A stretch of DNA of 64,000 nt from Pyrrhosoma nymphula (taxonomy: Eukaryota > Arthropoda > Insecta > Odonata > Coenagrionidae). Shown one piece after another: positions 48,501 through 60,230 of the stretch (its first letter is position 1; every line of letters starts with the position of its first letter). Where the stretch lies: assembly GCA_963573305.1 (NCBI GenBank), contig OY754336.1, positions 17,954,699-18,018,698 of the forward strand, read 5' to 3'. The notes below the pieces were generated by a model that was not told the DNA's origin, ran no database searches, and saw only the letters and a program-made list of their open reading frames with translations. The position numbers and the translations under genes were made by a program.

Positions 48501-50640
48501 ACGGAGACCATATTCGAATTTTATTTTTTTTTAATTTCTGCGTCAGTAAAAAGTGAGGTAAATATTGTAACATTAACGGCGCAAAAATGAAGCTATTTTT
48601 GACAACAATTCTCCCTAATTATATAAATATATCGACTTAAGTCTCTAAATTGACTCATTTTTCACCCTTAAAAGCTTTCAACACAGCAGGTTTATTGTGA
48701 GCCTGTAAACATTTCTGCGGTGAGTAATGGATTAATTTTGATAAATAGTTGAGAAAAAATACAGACTAACACCGTTAGTTTTTTGAAGTAATGTAGGTGT
48801 TATAAATTCCAAATGTTTTCAATATTCCCCACTGGAGCGCACATCCGTAATCTATCCTATGCAAAACAGCTTGTATTTTCAGACAAATTGTTCGAAAAGT
48901 AGTTCGGTAAGGGGTTAATATTTTGATATAATTGGAAAGATCGGATTTTTTTTCTTTGAAATGAGGCCAAATTCTATAAATTCTAATTGAAGTTATTTTT
49001 CGCTCAAACTACCGTGAGACTCCTACCGTGGACTGGAATGAGGTGACGTAGAATTCAGCCTCCGAGAAGTGGGTGAGGGAACGGATTTGGGTTTGAAGAC
49101 CTTGCCTTGGGACAAAATATGAGTCTCCTTTAGCCAGCGATTTCTATGTTTACATATTGCCACACTTGTGGCCCAATTACATATGCCATATGTTCAATAG
49201 ATTTTTTTAAATAATTAATGCTGAGAAGTGGTAAAGGTTGTCAAAACTGTAAACGAGCTTAACTAGTAAGACTTAAGACTAGTGCAAGGGAACCACAATG
49301 TTCCACCAATTTACCAAAGGGTACAGGCCACACATTATCAAATAAGTCGAGGCGACACCGAATCCAATTACGGGATCAGGTAATAAAGATCTGAAAGCAA
49401 AAGTATTACTCAACGATAGTGGAGTAGTCAAACATTTGTCAAATTGGGGGCCCTTTTTTCGTAACGGTTACTTTCTCCACTGGAGTTTTTAAATATCTAG
49501 CGTCCACACGGTCGAGTTTTTGTCATTACTCCACCATTAACTGGTAATTGTCGTCATTTTGAGCATTCACGTTAAGGGATCGCTGTAAATTTGGCACAAT
49601 AGAAACAATGGTTTTCGGCAGGTCATCGGTCAATTCTTGCACTGAAATAAAATTTTTACTTAGCTTTAAAAAATGCTTCTCATTAAATATTTCCCAAACA
49701 ATTAATTCAGTTTGAGGCACACAAGTTATAATAAATCAACTCTAGACAAAGAAAGGTCTTTTCCCATCTATTAAAATAATAACTATGAACGCCTTACAGT
49801 AGTTCTTACACATAAAACAAAGAAGGGACATAAACAATAGGAGCAAAGAATATGGGGTGAGGAAGTCACTCGATTGGTGCCTCCAGGCTACGAGGCCATT
49901 CAATAAACCGCCACGATTCGACTACAGAAGAAACGTTTTTGCTGAGTAAAGTTCCTCTCTGCTCCAAGAAAGAGTTTCGTTTATTATTTACGTTTTTAAA
50001 ATCAAAATTCTCTTTATAGCCCTTGCAAGTGCATCCATAAAATAATGGAAAGCACAAAAACGTAGCAATGCTCCAACGGATTATTAACAACTAGAAAAAC
50101 ACTTTAAATTAATGCTCTATGGAGCATTATTTTTTCGCCCCAGCTGATTATGTAAGAAGGGTGGATTTCAATGAGCATATGTGCACAAGGTGGGCCGACT
50201 CATTCTTTCAATTGCCAACTATTGACACCTTGGCATTTTGGACTATTAAGGCATGGTTAGACAGCGAGGGGGAAATAGGAGAAATTATATACTAACAAAT
50301 TACCTAAGTATTTTGCAGAAATAAGACATCCATTATGTATACAAACATCATCGATGCATTGAAAGAAATGTTTCAATGTTTACTGAAAGGCAAGTACAAT
50401 CATAGCCAGAGATAATACAGACTGTATTCTCCGATACATGAGAGGGAGAATTAACGAAAGGGAAAATGAAAATCCAATTGAGTAGCTCGATAGTAGTCTT
50501 GAGCCCTGAACTGCAATGCTCCAGATGAGACTTTGCCGAACAGAAGACAAAGAGAACTACTGCAGGAGACGGCAAAAAATACTTAAATGGATAAATGAAA
50601 TACGTAGTTTTCCAATTGGAGGTGGATTATGCACCCAGTA
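48501..50640. other. AT-rich noncoding stretch
   Basis: No family recognised. Minus-strand frames at 49526-49720 and 49866-50090 are 64 and 74 codons and match nothing known. Confidence 0.5.
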
Positions 50641-51429
50641 TCTATATATATTAATTCTGTAGCGTGTCAGTCAGTCATTCTGTATCTATTTTGTTTATTT
50701 CTCTCTTACGTTTTGAGATAGAGAAATGAGGTTTGGTGCATTTAATGTGGATTCTCTGTCTGCATGATTTGGTAGTAGTTTTGGAGTTTTAGCAGTTGGT
50801 GGTGCAAAGAAAAAGGCAAAAAACCGTGGTTTTTTGAGAGTTAAAATTTAGTTAGATTCTGGGGACTAAAGTTTTTCGGGACTCCCGGGTTCTCTTTTTC
50901 AGTGCAAGTCTATTTTTCTCGGGATTCCCGGGTTCACTTAAATAGGTTAGCATATGGGATGCATGTCAGCAACCAGTGGGATGTTCCCTACAATCCATAT
51001 CTGCAGCAGCGGTACTCTGCTCACATCAGTGTTGAAACCTGTGCCAACATCTGGGTTATCAAGTACAATTACAAGTACTTTTTCAAGGGTCATGACCGCG
51101 CTACACTGGCAATTGAAGTAAAAGGGCCTAATAACTGATAATCCAGTTCCATCCATCTCTGGGCTCTGTTTGCTGATCACGTAAGCATTGCTCAGAAAAA
51201 TGAATATCATGACTTTTTTACTCCAAAATGTTTACTTAAATTTCAAAAACTATTCTCAATGTTTTTCTCATTTTTGGGAACCATATACACTCATTTAGCC
51301 ACATTTCCCACTGAAGCAGTAGTGCCACTCGAGTTTCCCACTTGAGTAGCGCAAAAAAAAAAGGAAAAACACCAAGTTCACCCCAAGAGCACACCAGACT
51401 GCCTGCAAAGCAGGCAGCAGGGCTGCTAG
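50641..51429 (+). mobile_element. Helitron, internally deleted, with both termini
   Basis: The element begins with TC in TCTATATATATTAATTCTG directly after a host A. It ends with CTAG (51426-51429) directly before a host T, matching Helitron insertion between A and T without target duplication. Eight bases before CTAG stands a perfect hairpin with stem CTGCCTGC (51399-51406) and GCAGGCAG (51410-51417) and loop AAA, as expected for a Helitron 3' end. Internally, 50962-51120 encodes a fragment of the Helitron replication protein (NQWDVPYNPYLQQRYSAHI and YKYFFKGHDRATL). The Rep catalytic motifs and the helicase are missing, so the copy cannot move by itself. Confidence 0.8.
50902..51138 (+). pseudogene. 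Helitron Rep/helicase protein fragment
   Basis: This plus-strand frame reads as a Helitron-type protein from about 50950: VSNQWDVPYNPYLQQRYSAH, then VETCANIWVIKYNYKYFFKG and HDRATLAI. The block NxWVVPYNPxL...NVEVC...KYLYKYVYKGHD is characteristic of the region between the N-terminal domain and Rep of Helitron proteins. It ends after about 78 codons at a TGA, and the expected downstream Rep catalytic region is absent. The first part of the frame comes from the Helitron 5' noncoding region, where a segment TCGGGA(C/T)TCCCGGGTTC is tandemly duplicated (50876-50892 and 50917-50933). Confidence 0.8.
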
Positions 51430-53380
51430 TCGATTACTTAATAATGCAACGGAGGCAGAGTGGTTTTCGTTAAGTAGGAGATTGATTTTCCGTAGACGTT
51501 TAAGATATTTTTCGTACACCGGTATATTATACTAGGTGGGCTTATATAGACAGATTTTAGTGAGAAAAAGACAACAAAGAGAACGAGTTTAAAAACGTTT
51601 CTTATCGCCGCAAGATTAGATGCAAATCAGTCGTCATCAAACTCGCTCAGTGGGTAAGTTGTCAGATAAGGTAGCACTCTTCATAGCATCTATGTTCGAA
51701 ACTTAATTATAACCACCACCTGTTAGCAAAAGGGGGGAAGCAACCGAGCTATTAGGGCGTGAATATCTTTAACTGACGTCGATTTTTTTAGAGCGGATGA
51801 AGGAGCTCTCCTCAGTCCGCCTTACTGCTTAAGAAAAGCTTCAGACTTATCGCCAAAAAATAAATACTACCTACTAAAGAGTCAGACTCAGATGCATGGA
51901 GTAAGCACTTTTAAAAAGTAATTAAATAAAAAGTAACTTTAGTTTATCATTCAATCGATAAATTAAGGTTCATCTATTGTTAATACAAGCTCATTCTAGA
52001 TACTCGCATCATAAAAGGAGTATATTGAATGCTTGGTGAAAATCCCACCCTGCCAGACAAATCAGCCGAGGCTATCTCGGAACCACGCAAATGCAGGATA
52101 CGAACCACCATTGGCTGAGACCGAATTTGGCCATCTGTCAAACCAAAGGGACTGAATTTGAATAAATCTGTGATGCTAGCAATTTTCAAAGAAGATAAAT
52201 CTTCATGCGCCAGTTCACGTGGTTTTCTCTCCATATTTTCCATTTATCCCACGAGTGTATAATTCGAATGTAAGCTAAAGTAAAGCTCCCGAATCAACTT
52301 CGCACATCAAAAGACTCGATAAGCACCCCATGGATTTCATGATTAGGAAGAAAGGAAACATGAAAGCATTAATATTGCTCCAGAAGGAATGAACAAAAAC
52401 AGCCAGACATGACGCGTCGTGGTTCGGCCATCACCATCCAGAATTAAAAATTGCCAGTGCGGAGAGATGATTTTAATCTCGCCAATGCCGCTATATATGT
52501 TATGGCAAGGTGGGCAGGCAGGATGGCTAAGGGGGAGGGGGCCGTTATCTTAAAGCATGATAAAATGAATCTCCAGCGATCGAATAGCTCAGGAAATGAA
52601 AGACAGGGAACACAGCCACGGTCATGTCATTGGGAAGAGATTACTGCGATAGTCCACCAACAGCCGTTGACTGGTTGACACAGGATGGAAGAACATCGCT
52701 AAGCATTCTTGAAATCATTTATTAATAAAAAAAATATCGAAGGCGATATCGATTTTATGAAATCTCTCCGACAGGCGTTGATACGTAACTTCAGGACCTG
52801 CTGGGGCTTCCACATATGCCCCGGTAATCGGTTAATTCTAAAAAGTCTCTTTTCTTCTTATTCTTCTAATTCTTAAAAAGGTAGATTAATTTTATTCCTT
52901 GAATCTATAAATAGGGTAAAAAATAAGAAAAACACCTGCCACGTGAAGACAAAGTAGGTACAAGGAAAGTCCAAGAGCTAATCTAGATAGTTTCAACTCA
53001 AAGATAACTCACTATAGAGTCATTATGCGATAATGAACTTTGCAGTTCGGGATAGCACGATCAATCGATAGGGAACGACATTTGTAGAGCTATAGCACCA
53101 CCCGCATCTGCATACTGCCTTACTAATTCATGCAAACAGTGAAAATTACGAGAATGGCTAACGACGTCTGATAACCAAAATGAGCCATTAATGCTGAATC
53201 GCTCTTTCCAAGAAGCCAAAGCGGATAATAAAAAAACGACCAAGAAATAAAAGAAAACGCGAAAACCTGAAAAACAGTTAAGAATCCCAAAGGGACAAAA
53301 GAGAACCTTTCGTCTAATTCATTAAAAATTCATACCGGCTCTCGAGAGAAAGAATGCTAAATAATTCAACCCGTGTGGAC
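51430..53380. other. AT-rich noncoding stretch
   Basis: No gene recognised. An 87-codon minus-strand frame at 51980-52243 is protein-like in composition but has no family match. Confidence 0.5.
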
Positions 53381-54790
53381 ACAATCAAACCGAAAGGAAT
53401 ATCAAATCCGCTTCCCCCTCCGGCCCGGAGGCCGATACAGGACGAGGAGAGGACGAAGGGGAATGAGGACGGGCAAGAGGGAAGAAAGGGAGGAGGTTAT
53501 CGGAATGCGTTCAGCTCGAGCCGTCCCGTTATGGGAACGAAATGAGTGAACGAGGTGGACAGTGAGAGACCCCTCGGGCTTCCAGAAAGAAAGACAAAAG
53601 GGGAGGAAGAAGAAGGACCAGAGAGGAGGAGAAAGCGAGGAGGGAGTGGCGCAGTGACGGGAGAGGAGAGAGAGAGAGAAGGAATTTGGTGCGAAGAAGA
53701 GTCAAAAAGAGTCCGGGTAGGAACTTGGAAGAGGGAGGGAGGCACAAAACACGCCATTTGTATGAGGGGCGCGGAGTGGAAAACTTAAGTCCCGAAGACT
53801 TTTCGGGGGTAGTGTGTGAGTGTGTGTGTTTGGAGATGTGTGCGAGTGAGGTGGAGTGGGAAGGACGGATGGAACTGACTGTCAATTGGGAGTGTCAATT
53901 AGGTCGGATATTTACGCGGCCCCACCGCTCAGTCCCCTGGTCTCGGCCGAATACGCTCTTTTCTGGAGAGTTGTGTGGTGTCCAAAGCGGTCGTTATTCG
54001 CCGTCCGTCCCCACACATTCATTGCCGGGCCCCTCCCCACCCGAGGGCCGCACGTCCTCTTTTAAAACATCGAAAAAACCCCTCCTCCCCTTATAAACGT
54101 CCGGGGGCGGGGGGGGGGGGGGGGCAGTCGAAACCCCCGATGCGATTCCTCACGTCCTCCCCCGGCATGTAGTTAACACAACCCACCGCAGCAGAAGGAT
54201 GGAGGAAAGGAGAGAAAACCCATCAAGTCCCGAACCCTTTAGCACCCAAAGCACACAGTCGAATCTCCTTCCTCCCCCGACGACGATTCAGGTTTCCCTC
54301 CTCCACCCCTTCCCCTCTATTACTCGAGACAATGTTCTTCACGGGTCCCTCTCCCTCCGAACGCCTCTCCACCTCCCTCCCTCCCTCCCACCCGAAACGC
54401 CCCCATCTCCAAGACACCTCCAAAAACTCATCTCGAGGAAGGAAGACTTGCCCACTCCACGCGCCTCTCATCTTCTCGCCCAACCATCAACCTCCTCTTA
54501 AATTATTCATCCTTGTTTATTTTACTATTCCCCCGAAAGGCTCCCAAAAAAACCCTCCCGTCCAAGTATATATAAACCTTCTTCTCCCTTCGCCGCCGCA
54601 ATCGAGCACCCCGCACCTTGGACCAACCGACCCTCTTCCCACCTTTCAACCCCCCCCCTTAATTCCTTCCTCCCTTGAACTCCCCACTCACTCGCTCCCT
54701 TCCCCTGCTCGCATACGAGTGCCTCTCTGCGGCAAATCGTCCTCTCTAATACATTCTGGAAATCAGCCACTGCGTTGGGAATCTAAAGGC
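53381..54790. other. GC-rich island switching from purine- to pyrimidine-rich
   Basis: The plus strand is purine-rich at about 53420-53880 and pyrimidine-rich at about 54195-54720, with a 16-G run at 54109-54124 between them. Frames of up to 155 codons are low-complexity Pro/Ser/Leu or Arg/Glu and change with strand composition. No gene is called. Confidence 0.5.
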
Positions 54791-55690
54791 AGCTACTAGC
54801 TCTTCAGTGCCCTGTACGAGTAGCACAACAAACCTTCGCTTGGAAGAGAACGCACCGAAAGAATCCCTTCCCTCTTCCACACCAAATTATTTAACAGATT
54901 GGCCAAGTGAAGGGCAAGCAATGTTTTCACTAGGATTCAATTGCATACACTTCAAACATGATATTTTTGGCTAAATTACAAAATTTTGGAGAGGAAGACT
55001 ATGTCTCTCGGCGCTGCGAATAGCCCCCAAATCAAAGCACTTCACTGCCAAGTATGATTGTTCAACTGTAGCGCCACTGACTACGATGCGTCACCTAACA
55101 CGCTTGTTCGTAGTCTTGAAGAGAACATCATGCGTGGAACGTGATGATATGAGTACTGTGATTACAACGTCAGCAAAGCGAGAAAAACTTCCCTTCAAAA
55201 CCTCCCATGCCACGGATGATGTCATCATTTAACTTTCAAATCTCTCAAAATATGTGTATTGCTGATCCCCAACCTAAGCTATCCATCTCCTTCGTAAACA
55301 TTTATCAAATGGTAGGACTCATGGCACAAATGGTCTTCCAAGATACCAAGGCATAAGTATTACTCTTAGAGTCTTATTGATTAGGTGTCACGCAAGTGCA
55401 GGCCGTAAAATTATTTTTCTTCTGCGGGGATAGTAAATATCGTGACTTCACAAACAGCAATGTTGGTATCTACAAATATGACTACGGTTCAACCAGCAGA
55501 AATGGAGGAAAGGAACTTTTTTCTGCCGTTTGAGACGAATGCGACAGAGGTTTTCGCGGGAAAATGTACAAGCGAAGGGTCAGGAAGAATAGGAATTAAT
55601 GGGCGCATATTTACGCGATTATTAGGGCATATTTGTCAAGGTCTGGCTAAGCATTCATTTCCTCTCATTTCCCGCCACAGAAAACCTAGG
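54791..55690. other. AT-rich spacer
   Basis: An 83-codon plus-strand frame (55442-55693) runs into the GC-rich block and is unrecognised. Nothing else. Confidence 0.45.
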
Positions 55691-55999
55691 TAAAGGATCG
55701 ATCACGCCACCCGCGAGACGCCGAGTGCGAGGAGATGCGATGGGAACGAATGGCCGAGAGTTAGCGCGAAGAGCAGCACCCCGGGAGAAATGCACTCTCC
55801 CTCCTCGTCGCGTCTCCACAGCCTCCCCCGCACACGGCTCTACGCGGTCACCCTCCCCGCCTTTGAAGCAGAGAGCACACAATGTGGACAACGACGATGA
55901 GAGAGGAGGGGATGAGGTGGGCTCGAGAGAAGGAAGGGCCGAAGGTGATCGCGCCGAGAGGCAGAGGAAGAGGCGGGACGTCAACACGCGAGAGCGCAG
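55691..55999 (+). promoter_or_regulatory. CpG-rich block ending in an optimal splice donor
   Basis: A CpG-rich segment ends at GAGCGCAG followed by GTAAGTATT (56000 onward), which fits the metazoan donor consensus CAG/GTAAGT at every position. A noncoding first exon with a CpG-type promoter would look like this. No start codon context, acceptor or downstream exon was found, so the exon is only a possibility. Confidence 0.25.
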
Positions 56000-56194
56000 G
56001 TAAGTATTGCCAGTGCTACGATGGAGCCAATCTGCATCCAAACAGACTTGGGGCTAATATTCAGCGATTCAGTCAGTATCCAGCGGAGAAGCGAAACAAA
56101 GAGGAGGACGTTGTGTGCGGACGGAGAAGGACCGCGAGCAGAAAACAGGAGAACAGAATGGAAGGTAGTGGTGGAACGAAATGTTGTCGGAGCG
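56000..56194. other. Spacer
   Basis: Moderately GC-rich, open on the plus strand in continuation of the upstream frame; unrecognised. Confidence 0.4.
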
Positions 56195-56695
56195 AAACGG
56201 CTGCAGCCGCAACTGTTTCGGTCGGACAGCTGTTTCAATTAACTGTTGCAAACAACAGGTTAGTTTCGTGATCGTGCCGTAGCCACGACGTTGCACTCTG
56301 CAGCGGCAACTGATAGCTGAAGTCGACTGTTTCGTCTTCAATTCTGTTCCAATTGCAATGCACGTGTGGCTGCGTTGGGGTTATAAGCTACAATTTGTTG
56401 GATTAGAGTCTGTTGCCGGTTTATTTAGCCAAAACATGCCCATCCATCTTTGCAGATAAGACTTATTACTGTGAAGTATCTTTCATGATTCCAAATGGCA
56501 TTGTTACTTTATTGAAATATTTATTTTTACAAAGAATACAGAACTACCAGCAATGTTCTAACAGCCCCAATCGATCGCCCGCTGTTTGGTGTGCCTCTAG
56601 CTGTTGCCCGCTTAAAAGGGTGTTTCACGGCTTCGTTTTGAAACTGTTTCGGTTGCGAAACAGTTGCAATGAAACTGTTGTGTTATTTGAGTGAC
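56195..56695. repeat. AACTGTTTCG repeats, possible transposon ends
   Basis: AACTGTTTCGGT occurs at 56211-56222 and again at 56642-56653. At the second site it forms a perfect 10-bp palindrome AACTGTTTCG-GTTG-CGAAACAGTT (56642-56665), followed by another GAAACTGTTG. Related CTGTTTC and CTGTTGC words occur at 56230, 56241 and 56329. Such clustered subterminal motifs are usual at DNA-transposon ends. The neighbouring Myb/SANT-like fragment supports this, but termini and target duplication were not found. Confidence 0.4.
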
Positions 56696-56806
56696 ACCAT
56701 TAATGGAAGGAAAACGTCGAAAAGGTAAGAATGAGCAAGCGGAGCATGGATTCAACTTGAAAGGAAATGATGTGGAGGAGGCACGTGCATCCTCTAAATG
56801 GAATAG

Positions 56807-56884
56807 TTTAACTCCATCTCTTTTCCAGGTTTTCCACTTTGATTTTAAATTTTCGAAGGAAACGTCAAAACCCACCTTTTGCAT
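56807..56884 (-). pseudogene. Myb/SANT-like domain fragment
   Basis: The minus strand encodes MQKVGFDVSFENLKSKWKTW and a short continuation. GF-x-V-[ST]-x-x-x-[LIV]-K-x-KWK-x-[LW] is the third-helix region of Myb/SANT-like or MADF-like DNA-binding domains, common in the accessory protein of PIF/Harbinger transposons and in related host factors. Only this helix is readable. The expected preceding helices are missing, so it is a fragment or an exon with the rest elsewhere. Confidence 0.35.
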
Positions 56885-56904
56885 AATTTTCGATCCACAG
56901 TAGC

Positions 56905-57704
56905 GTCCAGCTTATAACAGCTTGGAAAGGAATACAATCTCAATGAACTTTCCACTCAAAACGCGGTATTGGATAGGGATGCTAGTGTAGAAAGAACAGA
57001 TAAAATTGAGAAAAGAGGAAATTGGAGGAATGAGAACATATGAGAAGAAAATATAAAAGAGGAAGAATAAGAACAGGACTCTTCTACAAGCTATAAAATA
57101 TATATTCTAAACGAGTTATGAAAATACAACGGCAAATTTATCACGCACCTAGCTATACGAGTTGATAAAGCAATGGAAAGAAAAATAAACGGAGAGGTCC
57201 CAAAAGGAAGACAGAGGGATAATAAAAAGTAATGAGAGATTAAGAAGACAAGAACTGCAAAAGTAAAGGAGAAATAGCTGCAAGAGATGGATGGAAAGCT
57301 GTAGATTCCCAACCTAAGATTGAAACGATCATGATATCTTTTGATAAGACCAGAAAGACCACTGAACTGAAACCGTTTACTTTGAAGACATGTGCCGGCG
57401 CTCATTTCGCTAGTGAGGGCGAAGCCCCCAACTTGGACGAAACCTTTAGGAAGTTTAGACCATTGAAACACGCAAAAAATGAAGCTGAAAATATTCCGAA
57501 TGAAATAACCGATTTCATCCTAGCTATCACCATATTTGTCTACTTTTAACTTTATGTGAATACCAATTATTGATTACATAGAAAACAGACGAAAACTGTT
57601 TCGAGGCAATACAAGAGAAATGGCAAGGTGAGCAGTAGAGGACAACGCTAATGCACGAGAAATTTGATGAGACTGTACGAGGGAGTGAGGAAGAGAAGTA
57701 CACA
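56905..57704. other. AT-rich, purine-biased spacer
   Basis: The plus strand at 56990-57300 is A/G-rich. A 126-codon minus-strand frame (57091-57471) is Leu/Ser/Phe-rich and reflects this composition. A 72-codon plus frame at 57331-57549 is unrecognised. Confidence 0.45.
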
Positions 57705-57746
57705 GAGCGGTTAACGTTGGTATTAACAAGGCTGTATTAACCGCTC
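57705..57746. repeat. Short inverted repeat
   Basis: GAGCGGTTAA (57705-57714) and TTAACCGCTC (57737-57746) are perfect inverted copies 22 nt apart, near the presumed 3' end of the retrotransposon that follows. Confidence 0.6.
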
Positions 57747-57759
57747 GCTGTATGCCATC

Positions 57760-58500
57760 AATCTAAACTGATGTACCTACTGATGAGTAAACTCTTCACG
57801 GGTATCCAATGGGGCCAGGAGTTCAGGTGCCGACGTTCCGATGACTAACTCCGCTGCCATCGTTTTCCGGGAGATTGATGCCAGGACTTCGATTTTTACG
57901 TATCGTATGCCTTAAAGTTTGAGTCAGGATGTCACAACTAGGCTGTTGAGAGATTATCCTCCCAAGACAATTGGACTCTTTTGCGCCAGACCCTTTTTTA
58001 CTGCATATTCTTAATTTTGTTGATAACTGGTTTCCCAGTGTGGCTTAGTCCGTATCCCGAGTCTCTGTTGAAATTCCGTTTTTCCAGCCGGGACTCAATG
58101 ATCTCCCAAGTCAATTGGTCTCAGTATCCGTTGGCTCTGATGTACTGAGTTCAACAATAGTGCTCAACCGACATCTTGGCTCCAGTTTCGCAATTTAATT
58201 CTTCTAGAGAAGGACTTCTCCTTCCTCAGCTCTACAGCCCAGTGTGAGCCTTGGCTTCCTCAGTTATATGCCCCCATTCGGCTCTCCTTCTAGCTTTCTC
58301 TCTCCATCTTCCAATCCCCATTGTCTTCAGGTCCACTTCAACATTTTGCAGCCATCTTTTGCGTGGTCTTCTTCTCCTCCTACTCCCTTCCATCTTGCTA
58401 GTTATTAACAATTTGGGCATTCTATACTCGTCCATCCTTTCAACATGGCCCAACCAACCAACTAGAGAAGGACACCATCCCAAAATCAGCCGAAATAGAA
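57760..58500 (-). mobile_element. Non-LTR retrotransposon 3' end (ORF2 tail and 3' UTR)
   Basis: On the minus strand from about 58460 to 58235 the sequence encodes LVGWLGHVERMDEYRMPKLL, then RRRRRPRKRWLQNVEVDLKT and WREKARRRAEWGHITEEAKA, ending at a stop. This is the classic C-terminal tail of RTE-like ORF2 proteins (WxGHVxRM, GRPRKRW, RxxWRxxxEEAKAH). The 3' UTR runs on to about 57760. The tail is intact as a reading frame, so the copy is younger than the remnants at 23.5 and 62.6 kb, but it is 5'-truncated near 58480. Confidence 0.8.
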
Positions 58501-59630
58501 ACAACATCTCAGGCCGAGCAATAAAGGCAATGGGGAACCTGTAAAGAGGGAGAAGTGTCATCCCACGCGTTCATGGGATATAAGTAAGGATGTAATTGCT
58601 CTCGTAAACTCGCCTTCTAAGCCACCCTCTCCCGCTCCTACGCCTGGATGATAACAGCGCTGCAGCAAAAGACAAATATTATTACTTAACCAATACAAAA
58701 ATTTGGCTACAAATGCTGAGCGGAATATGAAAAATAAAGATAACATTAATAGGTTGCTCTACTCAACGTTCTTCCATAATTTTTTCTCAGGCAGTAAAAA
58801 GTAGAATCCGCTAAGTGAAAGGATTTAATCGATTTACTACAACATTAGATATTATTCTCACGCTAAGTCAAGAGAACGGAAATTTATTATGATCGCATAG
58901 GATTCAATAACTCACAAAGACATAATTTCCCAGCAAATGAAATACCTAAAAGCCATTTTTATCATTATACTTTGCCTATCGGAGCCGAATGTAATTTGGA
59001 AAGCAGATACTTCAAAAGTGAAAAAGAAAAGTTTTATTGCAAAACCCATAGATATGTAACAAGAAGAAGAATGATAAAGCTAACCGCAACAAAATACTAG
59101 GCAAATGGTATAACGGTAAATATCAGAATCTGGAAATAATTTACCAACATCGAAATTGAAATTTACACATTCTGTATTTGATGTGTGTTCACAACAAAAA
59201 GCGGTTAGTAACGGATATTCTAAGAATATCACAATTGAGCAGAATTTTCAATTCCATTCCTGTTGTACTGAAAAATGAAGATCAAGGTAACACTAAACCC
59301 TCTATGCCAACCATTTCTAATAAAAATTACCACACGTGGAACTGGAGATATTAATCATAAATTAGGATTCACAGCGGGGGAAAATAAAATGTACAAATGC
59401 CAATAGTTGCAAACAAAAATTCAGGTCATCAGGAGGGTCAAATTGAAGCCACAAAGACCAGCAATTAGAGAACATGATACCCGTACATGTTTGATAGGAT
59501 AGCAAAGACCGTTTCTGTCGGTGAATAAAAATTTCAAGAAATAGGTCCCATTGTAACACAGAGTCTCAAATATTTGATCTCAACTACCATCGGCATTCTG
59601 AATAAGGCAATCCAATAAAAGGAATGTCCA
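58501..59630. other. AT-rich noncoding stretch
   Basis: No gene or repeat recognised. Confidence 0.5.
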
Positions 59631-60230
59631 GCGACCGGGCTAAGTCAACGTCCCGACAGCCGGGTGACCACTGGCGTGGGGAGGCAGAAATGATGAGGAA
59701 AAGATACAGCGTACCATGAGGAGGTGGGAGGTTGAACTGGAAGAGGGCAGGTATATGGGAACGAGAGGGAGGGACAAGGAGAAGGTGTTAAAAAGTAGTG
59801 ATTGGATCTCGTGGAGAGCGAAGAATGAGGAGCACGCAGCGGAGAGATGGAAGAATGGGCGAAGGGAGGCAGCGGCGGGGCAGCGGGGCAGGTACGAGGG
59901 CAGGTAAGAGGGCAGGGGGCGGGCGGGAGTTAGGGACGGGCGGGGGCAGGAGGGGAGAGATAAAGCGAAAGGTGTGGGAGGATAAGTCAAAGATCCCATG
60001 GGGGACACTCACTGATAGACATCTTGGCATTAAGCCTAACCAAAGAGATGCGACGAAAGAACTGTATTTTAATGAGAAACGAATTCCCTCTGGGCCTCTC
60101 TCCTTTCCCGTCCCACTTCCCCCCACCGTCCCCGCCCGACAAAAATATAATCTGACACTCAAGGACGGACCTCGACGGAGGGGACGACGTCTTGGGCAAC
60201 AGGTATGCTGATCGTTACTTTTAATACGAA
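59631..60230. other. GC-rich island, purine-biased on the plus strand
   Basis: Purine-rich at 59690-59990, then mixed with CpGs. Overlapping frames of 122-197 codons on the minus strand and 137 on the plus strand are low-complexity or unrecognised. Confidence 0.45.

Noticed and set aside
53686..54799. Plus-strand frames of 136 and 155 codons
   Set aside because: Composition changes with the skew switch and the first runs into the 16-G region; no family match.
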